64,000 nucleotides of DNA from Sphingomonas sp. GC_Shp_5. GTDB lineage: Bacteria; Pseudomonadota; Alphaproteobacteria; Sphingomonadales; Sphingomonadaceae. The position numbers were made by a program, and so were the translations under genes. Every line of letters begins with the position of its first letter. Within the stretch, counting starts at the first letter, position 1. The notes under the pieces were generated by a model that had not been told where the DNA came from, made no database searches, and saw only the letters and a program-made list of their open reading frames with translations. The stretch is from positions 310,001 through 374,000 of the forward strand of contig NZ_JALNUP010000001.1 of NCBI RefSeq assembly GCF_026540855.1, read 5' to 3'. Shown here in pieces: positions 26,603-34,680 of this stretch.

Positions 26603-26878
26603 ATGGCTGCTGACCGGCTCGATATCGACACTGCAAGCATCCTCGACAACGTCAACGAACGACAGGTAGAATTCGCCGGCGAGGTCGACGCCGAGGAGTA
26701 TCAGTTCGCGGTGCAATATGATGTGCTCGAAGCGCTGAGCGGCGATGCGCCCGAGGATGACGACGCAGTCGACATGTTCAACCGCTTCTCCGACGCGATC
26801 GCCGAGGCAGGCCTCGCCGCCCTCGCCCGCAACAACGACCAGAGCCTGGTGGTGATCAGCGAGAGCGACCTCGAATAA
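26603..26878 (+). CDS. Small acidic protein, possibly DUF1488-like
   Basis: The 91-residue, strongly acidic protein (MAADRLDIDTAS...) contains FAGEVDAEEYQFAVQYDVLEALSG and a helical C-terminal half ending in VVISESDLE. The strand-strand-helix pattern and length resemble the DUF1488 family of small proteins of unknown role, but the match is from memory and weak. There is no signal peptide. It lies 28 bp upstream of a small lipoprotein gene on the same strand and may be co-transcribed with it. No function is proposed. Confidence 0.7.
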   Translation: MAADRLDIDTASILDNVNERQVEFAGEVDAEEYQFAVQYDVLEALSGDAPEDDDAVDMFNRFSDAIAEAGLAALARNNDQSLVVISESDLE

Positions 26879-26906
26879 GCGGACACGCTGACGACGGAGA
26901 CGGACG

Positions 26907-27266
26907 ATGATGGCGAAGACGGTGAAGACGGTGAGTGGATCCGGCGCGATGCTGGTCGCGGCACTGACGCTGGCAGGGTGCGGGAAACCGGCCCCGGACG
27001 CGACCGTCGCACCGGCCGCCAGCCCCGCCGCCAGCCATTATGTCGAGACGGTGACGGCGCTGCTGGAGGGGCAGCGCCGCGGCGTGCTGTTCCGCGCGAT
27101 CGCCGACGCCGGCCACGACTGCCAGTCGATCGTCGACAGCCGCCGCGAAGACGCGGCGAAGGGCCAGGCCGCCTGGTCGGCGCGATGCGCGGACGGGGCC
27201 GTCTGGCTGGTGGCGCTGGGTGACGATGGCGTCGCCCAGGTTAGCCAGGCGCGCCCCGCCCGTTAG
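26907..27266 (+). CDS. Small putative lipoprotein
   Basis: The 119-residue protein has a hydrophobic signal sequence ending in the lipobox LTLAGC at about residues 21-26, so the cysteine should be lipidated. A proline/alanine linker follows, then a small globular part with two more cysteines (DCQSIVD and SARCADGAVW) that could form a disulfide in the periplasm. No known domain was recognised. The start could be the ATG at 26907 or the one three bases later. It is convergent with the M1 aminopeptidase gene. Confidence 0.7.
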   Translation: MMAKTVKTVSGSGAMLVAALTLAGCGKPAPDATVAPAASPAASHYVETVTALLEGQRRGVLFRAIADAGHDCQSIVDSRREDAAKGQAAWSARCADGAVWLVALGDDGVAQVSQARPAR

Positions 27267-27418
27267 GCGACCGGCCGTCCGTCTCGGTCAAGGCCGGGTG
27301 CTGCGGACTGGCGGCACAAATCGCCGCCGCGCAACACCGCTTTCAATGGTTATCGGTTCTCGGCCGTCACTGCAGCGCACGCTGGAGTCTCGCGCGAACG
27401 GTCCCGGGCTTGCCGCAC

Positions 27419-27444
27419 GTCATCCCAGCTGTCGCTGGGATGAC
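27419..27444. terminator. Palindromic repeat between convergent genes, probable bidirectional terminator
   Basis: A perfect 11-bp inverted repeat GTCATCCCAGC/GCTGGGATGAC surrounds a 4-nt loop. It is a compact member of the dispersed family at 3001-3084. It lies between the ends of the convergent lipoprotein and aminopeptidase genes, where a bidirectional terminator would be expected. No T-run follows. The rest of 27267-27471 contains nothing recognisable. Confidence 0.55.
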
Positions 27445-27471
27445 CCTTGTGGCGGCACCGGCGCCCTCGGC

Positions 27472-30054
27472 TTACTTCGCCAGCCACGCCTGCACCGCCG
27501 GCCGTAGCCGGTCCGCGGTCGCCTTGCGCACCGCGATCTGCGACAGCGCGCGCTTGGCGCCGCCGCGCGACGAGGCAGGCAGATATTTGTCGGCAAAGGC
27601 GGTGATCTTGCCGGGCATGGCGGGATCGTTCGAGCCGGCGCCGAGGCCGACGATATAGCCCGGGCGCGAGCTTTCCTCGATGAAGCCCTCCGCCAGCGTG
27701 CGGTTGGCGACCGCCCAGTCGAAGGCGAGATCCGGGTGCGAGCCGGCGACTGCGCGCAGCAGCGCGGCCTTTTGCGGTGCGGTGATGCTGTCGGTCTTGA
27801 GCAATGCCAGTGCGCGGCCGGCGGTGGCGTCGTCGCGCGCGGCGCCGAGCAGCGACACGAAGCGGTTCTTGGCGACCGGGCTGGTCTCCGCCTGGGTGAG
27901 TTTCAGTAACTGATCCCATTCCGCTGGCGTCGCATTGGCGGCGAAGGTGGAGAGGATCGGCGCGCGAATGGTCGGCGGGATCGCGGTGGGATCGGTGGCG
28001 AGCCGCGCGACGTAACGACGGGCGAGCGTTATCACCTCGGGGTTGCCATCGCTGCCAAGCCGGCCGAGCAACTCTTCGCGCAGGTTGGTGACCAACGGCG
28101 ATTCGCCCGGGGTCGCTTCCATGCCGATGCGGCGCAGCACCGGCCCGAGCAGCGCCGCGGTGCGCTGGCGCAGCGGGGTCTCAAGCGGGGTGTGGCGATA
28201 GAGGCCCCCGAGCGAGCCGAGATCGCCGGTGACGGTGGACCATTCGAGCGGATCGGCGGTGGCGCCGATCTGCGCGACCAGCGCGAAGTAGCGCGACAGA
28301 TCCTGGTAACCGCCCGCGGCCAGCGCATAATCGTCGCCGAGCGTGCCGAGCCGGTCGGGCAGCGTCAGCCGCGTGTAATCACGGACCAGCGCCTGGTGGC
28401 CGGCCTCGTCATACATGACGCGGGTGTAGCTGCCCTTGCCGCGGTTGAGCACGATCGTGCCGCAGCCCTGGACTGTGACGCTGGTGGTGGGACCGGTGAC
28501 CACGCTGCGCGTCTCGCCGCCGCCGAGGGTGGCGACCACCATCGGCACGTGCCAGGTTTGCGGCGTCTTGGATGCAGCATCGAGCCCGAACCGGCCCTGT
28601 GCCAGCGTCGCCACGGTGCTGCCGTTGGCGCAGCGGGTGCCAGTCAGCGTCACCAGCGGCACGCCGCCCTGCAGGGTGAAATCGTGCGCGATCGTCTCCA
28701 CCGGGGTGCCGGCCGCGGCCGACAGCTCGGCCCAGAGCTGGTCGGTGACGGTGTTGCCGTATTTGTACTTGGCCATGTAGTGGCGGATGCCGGTGCGGAA
28801 GGTGTCCGGGCCGAGCGTCGATTCCATCATGCCGATCACGGCCTGGCCCTTGGCATAGGTGATGCCGTCGAACGCCTCGCCGATCTGGTCCACCGTCTCG
28901 ATCTTGCGGATGATCGGGTGGGTGGCGCTGGTCGCGTCGATCCCCATCGCCTGCTCGCGCTCGCTCGCCACCGCGGCGGCGTCCGCCTTCCAGGTCGGGT
29001 TGAGATCGTTGGACGAGCGGCCCTCCATCCACGAGGCGAAACCCTCGTTGAGCCACAGATCGTCCCACCAGTTCATCGTGACCAGATCGCCGAACCACTG
29101 GTGCGCCATCTCATGCGCGACGACGGTGAAGATCCGCTGGCGGCCGCTCTCGGTGGTGCGCTTGGGATCGAACAGCAGCTCGTTCTCGAAATAGAAGATC
29201 GCGCCCCAATTCTCCATCGCGCCGAAGAACTGGCTCGAGCCCGGGCCGGCGATCATGTCCATCTTGGGCAACGGATAAGGCGTGCCGAAGTAATCGTTGT
29301 AATAGCTTAGCAGCCGCTTGGCCTGGGCAAGCGCGTAATCGCCCTGGTCGGACACGCCGCGGCGGGTGATCACGCCGATCTCGACCTTGCCGGTCTGCAC
29401 CGTCTTGCGCTCGAGATCGCCCATGCCGAGGTAGAGCAGGTAGCTCGACATCACCGGGGTCTCGGCAAAGCTGTAGAGCTGGCTACCATCGGCCTGGCGA
29501 GTGATCGAGGTCGACGGCATGTTGGAGAAGGCGAGCTGGCCGGCGGGCGCCACGGTCTTGAGGCGGAACTTGGCCTTGAACGCCGGCTCGTCCCACATCG
29601 GCGCGAAACGGCGCGCATCGGGTGCCTCGAACTGGGTGGCGAGCATCCGCGCCTTGGAGCCGTCGCCATTTGTATAGTCGATCGCGAACAGGCCGGCGGC
29701 GGACTGGTTGATCGTGCCGGTCCAGGCGAAGGCGACCTGGTGGCGGCCGACGCTCGCCGCGGCGGGCAGCGTCAGGGTGAGCAGCTGGTGCTCCTTGTCG
29801 AGCTGGGTCTTGACCGGCGTGCCGTCGAGCGTCGCCTTGGTGATCACGAGATCGGCGGCGTTGAGCGTGATGGTGCGGGTCGCCTGTTTGACGTCGATCG
29901 TCACCGTCTCGGTGCCCGAGAAGGTCATCGCCTTGGCATCGGGGGTGACGGCGATGTCGTAGAGCACCGGCGCCACATTGGTCGGCAGGCTGCCGGCGGC
30001 GAGCGCGGGCGCGGATACGGTGAGGGCAAGAACGGCGGCAACGGCAAGCTTCAT
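27472..30054 (-). CDS. Secreted M1 family zinc aminopeptidase
   Basis: The 860-residue protein begins with a signal peptide (MKLAVAAVLALTVSAPALAA). It has the M1 substrate-anchoring motif GAMENWG and the zinc site HEMAHQWFGDLVTM, with the third ligand 18 residues on in NEGFASW. A C-terminal helical ERAP1-like domain follows. Length agrees with the aminopeptidase N family. It should remove N-terminal residues from peptides in the periplasm or outside the cell, feeding peptide uptake. The gene stands alone, convergent with the lipoprotein gene and divergent from the nitronate monooxygenase gene. Confidence 0.93.
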   Translation of the reverse strand: MKLAVAAVLALTVSAPALAAGSLPTNVAPVLYDIAVTPDAKAMTFSGTETVTIDVKQATRTITLNAADLVITKATLDGTPVKTQLDKEHQLLTLTLPAAASVGRHQVAFAWTGTINQSAAGLFAIDYTNGDGSKARMLATQFEAPDARRFAPMWDEPAFKAKFRLKTVAPAGQLAFSNMPSTSITRQADGSQLYSFAETPVMSSYLLYLGMGDLERKTVQTGKVEIGVITRRGVSDQGDYALAQAKRLLSYYNDYFGTPYPLPKMDMIAGPGSSQFFGAMENWGAIFYFENELLFDPKRTTESGRQRIFTVVAHEMAHQWFGDLVTMNWWDDLWLNEGFASWMEGRSSNDLNPTWKADAAAVASEREQAMGIDATSATHPIIRKIETVDQIGEAFDGITYAKGQAVIGMMESTLGPDTFRTGIRHYMAKYKYGNTVTDQLWAELSAAAGTPVETIAHDFTLQGGVPLVTLTGTRCANGSTVATLAQGRFGLDAASKTPQTWHVPMVVATLGGGETRSVVTGPTTSVTVQGCGTIVLNRGKGSYTRVMYDEAGHQALVRDYTRLTLPDRLGTLGDDYALAAGGYQDLSRYFALVAQIGATADPLEWSTVTGDLGSLGGLYRHTPLETPLRQRTAALLGPVLRRIGMEATPGESPLVTNLREELLGRLGSDGNPEVITLARRYVARLATDPTAIPPTIRAPILSTFAANATPAEWDQLLKLTQAETSPVAKNRFVSLLGAARDDATAGRALALLKTDSITAPQKAALLRAVAGSHPDLAFDWAVANRTLAEGFIEESSRPGYIVGLGAGSNDPAMPGKITAFADKYLPASSRGGAKRALSQIAVRKATADRLRPAVQAWLAK

Positions 30055-30160
30055 GGGGGCGGCGCTCCAAGTGAGATTGGGTCAGCCCTTACGCCATTGA
30101 TCGCCAGCCGCAACCGCGGCTTGCTGGACAGGCGGGCGGGTTGCGCTAGGAAATGCCACC

Positions 30161-31126
30161 ATGAGGATGCCACCGATATTCAACCGCCTGCGGCTGCCCG
30201 TGATCGGCTCGCCGCTGTTCATCATTTCCGGCCCCGAGCTGGTTATCGCGCAGTGCAAGGCGGGGATCGTCGGCTCGTTTCCCGCGCTCAACGCGCGGCC
30301 GCAGAGCCTGCTCGACGAATGGCTGCACCGCATCACCGAGGAACTGGCGGCGCACAACCGCGATCACCCGGACGCGCCGGCGGCGCCGTTCGCGGTCAAC
30401 CAGATCGTCCACAAGTCCAACGACCGGCTCGAGGCGGACCTTGCCACCTGCGCCAAATGGCAGGTGCCGATCGTGATCACCTCATTGGGGGCGCGCGAGG
30501 ATCTCAACACCGCGGTCCATGGCTGGGGCGGGATCACGCTCCACGACGTGATCGACGACCGCTTCGCGCGCAAGGCGATCGAGAAAGGCGCCGACGGGCT
30601 GATCGCGGTGGCCGCGGGGGCCGGTGGCCATGCCGGGCGGCTGTCGCCGTTCGCGATCGTCCAGGAGATCCGGCAGTGGTTCGCCGGCCCGCTGGCGCTG
30701 TCGGGCGCGATCGCGACCGGCGATGCGGTGCTCGCGGCGCAGGCGATGGGCGCGGACTTCGCCTATATCGGCTCGCCGTTCATCGCCACCGCCGAGGCCA
30801 ATGCCACCGCTGAGTACAAGGACGGGATCGTTGCCGGCAAGGCCGCCGACATCGTCTATTCGAACCTGTTCACCGGGGTGCACGGCAATTACCTGCGCGC
30901 CTCGATCGTCGCGGCGGGCCTCGACCCGGACGCGCTGCCCGAGGGCGATCTCAAGACGATGAACTTCGGCGCCGGCGGCAATGACGGCAGCAAGGCCAAG
31001 GCGTGGCGCGACATCTGGGGGTCGGGCCAGGGCATCGGCGCAGTCGACCGGGTCGAGAGCGTCGCCGAGCGGGTCGAGCGGCTGGCGGCGCAATATGCCG
31101 CGGCGAGGGCGCGGCTGGCCGTCTAA
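30161..31126 (+). CDS. Nitronate monooxygenase family FMN enzyme
   Basis: The 321-residue TIM-barrel protein belongs to the 2-nitropropane dioxygenase/nitronate monooxygenase family. It has the N-terminal PVIGSPLFIISGPELVIAQCKAGIVGSF, the central catalytic-histidine region AAGAGGHAGRLSPFAIV, and the FMN phosphate site ALSGAIATGDAVLAAQAMGADFAYIGS. It oxidises nitronates, or related toxic compounds such as propionate-3-nitronate, with oxygen and FMN. It has no evident operon partner. Its stop codon overlaps the stop of the convergent rcdA gene by two bases. Confidence 0.88.
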   Translation: MRMPPIFNRLRLPVIGSPLFIISGPELVIAQCKAGIVGSFPALNARPQSLLDEWLHRITEELAAHNRDHPDAPAAPFAVNQIVHKSNDRLEADLATCAKWQVPIVITSLGAREDLNTAVHGWGGITLHDVIDDRFARKAIEKGADGLIAVAAGAGGHAGRLSPFAIVQEIRQWFAGPLALSGAIATGDAVLAAQAMGADFAYIGSPFIATAEANATAEYKDGIVAGKAADIVYSNLFTGVHGNYLRASIVAAGLDPDALPEGDLKTMNFGAGGNDGSKAKAWRDIWGSGQGIGAVDRVESVAERVERLAAQYAAARARLAV

Positions 31127-31608
31127 CGCCGGCCTGGTGCGAGGCGATCAGACGCGTGGGCGATGCGATCGCGAAGCTGGTGGACCGGGCTTAGTGCCAC
31201 GCCCGCAGGCATGCCCTGGGCCGCATCGAGCAGGCTGACGCGGCGGTGGAGATCGGCGCTGGAAGCGACCAGCAGCGCTGCGCGGGGCGGCAGGCCGCGG
31301 AGCAGCTCGCTGTCGACCAGCGGCGACACGCCGAGACGGCGCGAGGGATCGAGCGCGGCGCCCGCGGTGAGCTCGCCGGCATCGATCGCGCGCTGGGTGA
31401 GCAGCCAGGCGATGACGTGCATCAGCCGCGTCGTCACCTTGAGCGATTCGCAGGAGAAGCCGACGCGGATCAGCGGGTCGAGCGTCTCGCGCTCGGCACG
31501 GCCGGCCTCGTCGAAATAGCCGCGCGCTTCGTCGGCGAGCAGCATCGCCTCGGTATACAGGGAATCGATCAGGCGGCGGTGGAGCCGCGAATCGCTGCTG
31601 CCGGTCAT
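31123..31608 (-). CDS. rcdA: DUF1465 protein, RcdA-like regulator of CtrA degradation
   Basis: The 161-residue all-helical protein matches the DUF1465 family that includes Caulobacter RcdA. Recognisable features are the N-terminal SRLHRRLIDSLYTEAMLLADEARGYF and the SCESLKVTTRLMHVIAWLLTQRA helices. RcdA is an adaptor for ClpXP-driven degradation of the cell-cycle regulator CtrA at the pole, which is established for Caulobacter; here the role is inferred. The C-terminal tail is shorter and basic. It is convergent with the nitronate monooxygenase gene, and a DUF465 gene precedes it by 61 bp on the same strand. Confidence 0.85.
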   Translation of the reverse strand: MTGSSDSRLHRRLIDSLYTEAMLLADEARGYFDEAGRAERETLDPLIRVGFSCESLKVTTRLMHVIAWLLTQRAIDAGELTAGAALDPSRRLGVSPLVDSELLRGLPPRAALLVASSADLHRRVSLLDAAQGMPAGVALSPVHQLRDRIAHASDRLAPGRR

Positions 31609-31669
31609 GACCGCGACGGTGACACAGCCGGCTGCGGCTGCCCAGAGGGACCGCGGGGCCGCCGCACGG

Positions 31670-31873
31670 TCATGCGATGATGTCCGGGATCAACTGATCC
31701 TCAAGCGTGGCAATCTCGTCGCGCAGCCGCAGCTTGCGCTTCTTGAACCGCGCGAGCTGCAACTGATCGGGGCTGCCGGAGAGCGCGAGCGCGCCGATCG
31801 CCGAATCGAGATCGCGATGCTCCACCCTCAGCCGTTCGAGCGCCATCATGATCTGCGCTTCGTCCACCAGCAT
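31670..31873 (-). CDS. DUF465/YdcH-like small helical protein
   Basis: The 67-residue protein has the DUF465 pattern: an N-terminal helix with LRVEHRDLDSAI and a second helix RFKKRKLRLRDEIATLEDQL, together forming a helical hairpin. The family is widespread in proteobacteria and of unknown role. A GGGGG ribosome-binding site precedes the ATG. It is transcribed in the same direction as rcdA and divergent from a second DUF465 gene 180 bp away, so the two may be ancient duplicates. Confidence 0.8.
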   Translation of the reverse strand: MLVDEAQIMMALERLRVEHRDLDSAIGALALSGSPDQLQLARFKKRKLRLRDEIATLEDQLIPDIIA

Positions 31874-32053
31874 CCCCCGTCGGCCCCATCCGCTCCCCGC
31901 TCCTAGCCAGCTTCGCGGCCGTCACCAAGCGCTATGCCGATCATCGCAAAAACAGCTACGGTTGGTCGCGGTAAACCATCTTTGCTGACGACTTTTGCGC
32001 GCTTCGTTGGTTTACTCAGTCCCCCAACCGAATGCATCAGGAGGTACACCACC

Positions 32054-32209
32054 ATGCAGACGACGCATCAGCAGGCCCTGGAAACCAAGCACGCGACGCT
32101 CGATCGCCGCATCGCCGACGAGGTCCACCGCCCGATGCCCGACGCGACCATCCTGACCGGTCTCAAGCGCCAGAAGCTCAAGCTCAAGGAAGAGCTGAGC
32201 GGCCTTTAA
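32054..32209 (+). CDS. DUF465/YdcH-like very small protein
   Basis: The 51-residue protein begins MQTTHQQALETKHATLDRRI. It has the DUF465 helical hairpin with the C-terminal signature LKRQKLKLKEELSGL, which resembles KRKLRLRDEIATLE of its neighbour. The ATG is preceded by a strong AGGAGG at 9-nt spacing; an in-frame ATG far upstream at 31934 is not supported. A clear terminator follows the stop by 10 bp, so this is a short monocistronic unit. Its function is unknown. Confidence 0.82.
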   Translation: MQTTHQQALETKHATLDRRIADEVHRPMPDATILTGLKRQKLKLKEELSGL

Positions 32210-32219
32210 GCCCTGGCGG

Positions 32220-32254
32220 AGCCCCTCCCGATCGCGGAGGGGCTTTACCCTTTG
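32220..32254 (+). terminator. Rho-independent terminator of the DUF465 gene
   Basis: A perfect 9-bp stem AGCCCCTCC/GGAGGGGCT with a 7-nt loop is followed by TTACCCTTT. It starts 10 bp after the stop codon of the small DUF465 gene. Confidence 0.8.
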
Positions 32255-32384
32255 CGCCGTGCTGGATGCCCAGCCGTCGCGCGCCGCTTCTTCAACACAG
32301 CTGCCGCGATCAGCTGACCACCGGCGACAGACCCTGACCCGCGTTCAGGATGACGGCGCATGGCACCGCCGAGCCGCCTTTGAC

Positions 32385-32756
32385 CTAGCGGCCGATCGGT
32401 TTGGCATAGTCCGGCGTCGTGGTGCCGGCCCCCACCGGCTTGCGCGCCTTCTTGGGGTCGATCGGCGTATCGAGCGCGATGCCGATGCGGCCTTCGGTGC
32501 ACCAGGCGATCTTGCCACTGACCTCGCCGATGCCTCGTACCTCGAGCATCACCGGCGTGCCGGCATCCGCCACCCGCGTGCATTCGGCCATCAGCCCGCC
32601 TTCCGACAGGTTGCGCACGCGCACGTCGCGTCCCTCCTGCTCGTCGGCGAAGCGCAGCCGCGCCATCAGGAACAGGCTGTCGCGCCCCCGCGATCGCTGG
32701 CTCGCGCCGCGCGTGCCGCCCTCGGCGGGTACGGGATCGCGGCTGAAGCTGTCCAT
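32385..32756 (-). CDS. PilZ domain protein
   Basis: The 123-residue protein is a single PilZ domain. It has the c-di-GMP-binding arginine region SQRSRGRDSLFL, followed about 20 residues later by RVRNLSEGGLMAE, which fits the (D/N)xSxxG motif. Both parts needed for ligand binding are present, so it probably binds cyclic di-GMP and relays it to an unknown partner. The C-terminal 20 residues are disordered and basic. A second PilZ gene lies at 39043-39357, and an EAL protein at 45817-47502 could set the ligand level. Confidence 0.85.
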   Translation of the reverse strand: MDSFSRDPVPAEGGTRGASQRSRGRDSLFLMARLRFADEQEGRDVRVRNLSEGGLMAECTRVADAGTPVMLEVRGIGEVSGKIAWCTEGRIGIALDTPIDPKKARKPVGAGTTTPDYAKPIGR

Positions 32757-32887
32757 GCGTCAATGTCTCGCGTTGCAAGCTGAAGGAGAGCGCTTCGCGT
32801 AACCGCAAAGCCTCGCCAAACCCTTAAACCAACCAAGCCCTTAACCCAAGCAGGGGCGTCCAGCCAAGCATCGCCGTGCGGCGCCGC

Positions 32888-33352
32888 TCAATCCTCGCGC
32901 GACACCTTCTCGTTGCGCTCGTGACGCTCCTGCGCCTCGACGGTCATGGTCGCGATCGGCCGGGCTTCGAGGCGACCGAGGCTGATCGGCTCGCCGGTCA
33001 CCTCGCAATAGCCATATTCGCCCTCGTCGATGCGGCGGATCGCCGCATCGATCTTGGACACCAGCTTACGCTGACGATCGCGGGTGCGCAGCTCGATCGA
33101 CCAATCGGTCTCGCTCGACGCGCGATCGGTGAGATCGGCCTCGCGCAGCGAATCGATCTGCAGCTGGCTGAGCGTGCCTGCTGCGTCGAGCAGGATCGCA
33201 TCCTTCCAGCGCAGCAGCTTGGTGCGGAAATAGGCCTGCTGGCGAAGGCTCATGAACGGCTCCTCCGCGGAAGGCCGATAGCCCGTGGCGGCGTCATTGG
33301 CCGCAAAAGACGTGAACGTCGTGTCAGGTACGCGATTAATTACCGTTGCCAT
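32888..33352 (-). CDS. dksA: DksA-type RNA polymerase-binding transcription factor
   Basis: The 154-residue protein has the DksA layout: a long coiled coil (about residues 35-110) whose tip carries the acidic DLTDRAS segment, and a small C-terminal globule. The usual four zinc cysteines are reduced to one, in YGYCEVTGEPISLGRL, as in other alphaproteobacterial and DksA2-like proteins, so it may fold without zinc. It should modify RNA polymerase with ppGpp in the stringent response. A GAAGGGAGAG ribosome-binding site lies 4 bp before the ATG, immediately below a GC-rich hairpin at 33366-33389. Confidence 0.9.
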   Translation of the reverse strand: MATVINRVPDTTFTSFAANDAATGYRPSAEEPFMSLRQQAYFRTKLLRWKDAILLDAAGTLSQLQIDSLREADLTDRASSETDWSIELRTRDRQRKLVSKIDAAIRRIDEGEYGYCEVTGEPISLGRLEARPIATMTVEAQERHERNEKVSRED

Positions 33353-33365
33353 ACCACTCTCCCTT

Positions 33366-33389
33366 CGGCCCCATAGTGCCTCGGGGCCG
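33366..33389 (-). promoter_or_regulatory. Hairpin in the dksA leader
   Basis: A perfect 7-bp stem CGGCCCC/GGGGCCG with a 10-nt loop lies 13 bp upstream of the dksA start. It abuts the ribosome-binding site on the mRNA and could affect translation or stability. The remaining intergenic space to 33748 is visibly less GC-rich than its surroundings and probably holds divergent promoters for dksA and the Ser/Thr-rich protein. I see no gene in it. Confidence 0.4.
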
Positions 33390-33748
33390 CCCCCAAAATG
33401 GTGTGAGCGCCTATAATCATGCTTATTCGAAACGACAAGCGATCAGACCTGTGCTTTTTTCGCGAACCGCGAACGTTTGTTGCGAGCTGTGGCTTTACGG
33501 CACGTGTGCGATCATTTGCGCCCTGCGTGGACCAAACGGTTAATAGCTCGGTCCACTTCTGTCCCATCATGACACGTTAACTGCGCGGTGACTGAAGGCA
33601 TGGTGAGAAAAGCGGACGCTTCGGCCGGTATCACGGTTAATGGTCTTGCGCTTAATCGTTTGTTTTGCACTTGGTGGCATAGCAAGATCTCGCGTGGCTC
33701 CGGTCGAAACATCGACGGGGGGAGCGCCAGCAGCGAAAGAGAGACAGC

Positions 33749-34618
33749 ATGTCTGTGAGGATGGCCCTGGCTAAATTGTGCGCCTGCGCGTGCGGCGGCG
33801 CCCTCATCGGTGGCGGTGCGGTGCATGTCGCCGAGCGACCCAGCCGCCCGATCATGACCAAGCAGATCAAGAAGCGGGTGGTCCAACGCAAGGTGGCGGC
33901 AGTCCATCGCGGCGGGGTGAAGCGGCGAGTCGTGACGACCACGACCACGACCTGCGCGCCCTCGGTGATCACCGTCGCCAGCCAGGCGGCACCCGTGCCC
34001 CTTCCCGCGGCAGAAGGCTTCGTCAGTGGCGGTGGCGGCGGCGTGCCGGTGGTGGTCGGCGGCAGCGGCGGCTTTGGTGGCGGGTTCGGCGGCGGCTTCG
34101 GCGGCGGATTCTTCGGCGGCGGCAGCTCGGGGTCTAGCGGCAGCATCGTTATCTCGTCGACCAGCAGCGGCGGCTCCACGTCGACCTCGAATGGTGGGTC
34201 GTCGACCTCCAACGGGGGATCGTCCACCTCGACGTCCAATGGCGGGTCTTCGACGTCGACCTCGAACGGCGGGTCTTCGACCTCGACGTCCAACGGCGGC
34301 TCGTCGACCTCGTCGAGCACCAGCGGCTCGACCTCAACATCGACGTCGACCAGCACCAGCGGATCGTCGTCCAACTCCTCGTCGACCAGTTCGTCGAGCT
34401 ATGGTTCAAGCAGCAAGGGCTGGAGCACCAGCGGCGGCTGGTCGTCGAATGGCGGCTGGACCTCGAGCGGCCATCATGGTGGCCCGCCCCCCGGCCCGCC
34501 CGGTTCGCCGGAAGGCCCACCCGCACCAGTGCCGGCGCCGCCGATGGTGCTGCTGTTCGGTGCCGCTGCGGCCGCGCTGGTGGCACGCAAGCGGTTCGCG
34601 AAGCCGGCGGCGGCCTGA
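33749..34618 (+). CDS. Ser/Thr/Gly-rich low-complexity protein with PEP-CTERM-like C-terminus
   Basis: The 289-residue protein has an N-terminal hydrophobic segment (LCACACGGALIGGGAV), a basic region with KKRVVQRK, then a Gly/Phe-rich stretch (GGFGGGFGGG). About 110 residues of almost only Ser, Thr, Gly and Asn follow, with near-tandem STSTSNGGS units. The C-terminus reads PAPVPAPPMVLLFGAAAAALVARKR: a proline-based tag, a hydrophobic helix and a basic tail, the pattern of exosortase-sorted (PEP-CTERM) proteins. It is probably an exported, heavily glycosylatable surface or matrix protein. The start ATG follows AGAGAG. No exosortase gene is in the window. Confidence 0.7.
   Translation: MSVRMALAKLCACACGGALIGGGAVHVAERPSRPIMTKQIKKRVVQRKVAAVHRGGVKRRVVTTTTTTCAPSVITVASQAAPVPLPAAEGFVSGGGGGVPVVVGGSGGFGGGFGGGFGGGFFGGGSSGSSGSIVISSTSSGGSTSTSNGGSSTSNGGSSTSTSNGGSSTSTSNGGSSTSTSNGGSSTSSSTSGSTSTSTSTSTSGSSSNSSSTSSSSYGSSSKGWSTSGGWSSNGGWTSSGHHGGPPPGPPGSPEGPPAPVPAPPMVLLFGAAAAALVARKRFAKPAAA
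34180..34320 (+). repeat. Coding tandem repeat (27-bp units encoding STSTSNGGS)
   Basis: Several imperfect 27-bp units in the Ser/Thr-rich gene encode nine-residue repeats; adjacent units differ mainly at third codon positions and by short SNGGS-only units. Such tracts are prone to length variation by slippage or recombination. Confidence 0.7.
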
Positions 34619-34644
34619 CCGCCGCCGTTCCACGGTCCCGATCC

Positions 34645-34673
34645 CGTCGCCCCGGCCGCGTGCCGGGGTGACG
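34645..34673. terminator. Hairpin of the GTCACCCC repeat family between convergent genes
   Basis: Twelve-base arms CGTCGCCCCGGC and GCCGGGGTGACG pair with one G-T mismatch around a 5-nt loop. The hairpin lies between the convergent Ser/Thr-rich and host-attachment-type genes and can serve as a terminator for both. Confidence 0.6.
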
Positions 34674-34680
34674 GCGGTGA

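Noticed and set aside
33346..33543. A 65-codon frame in the dksA upstream region
   Set aside because: It begins inside the dksA gene on the opposite strand, lacks a ribosome-binding site and ends in unstructured sequence.
34180..34330. Regular repeats resembling a short CRISPR array
   Set aside because: The units are directly adjacent without unique spacers, keep a reading frame and encode a Ser/Thr/Gly tract inside a gene; no cas genes are near.
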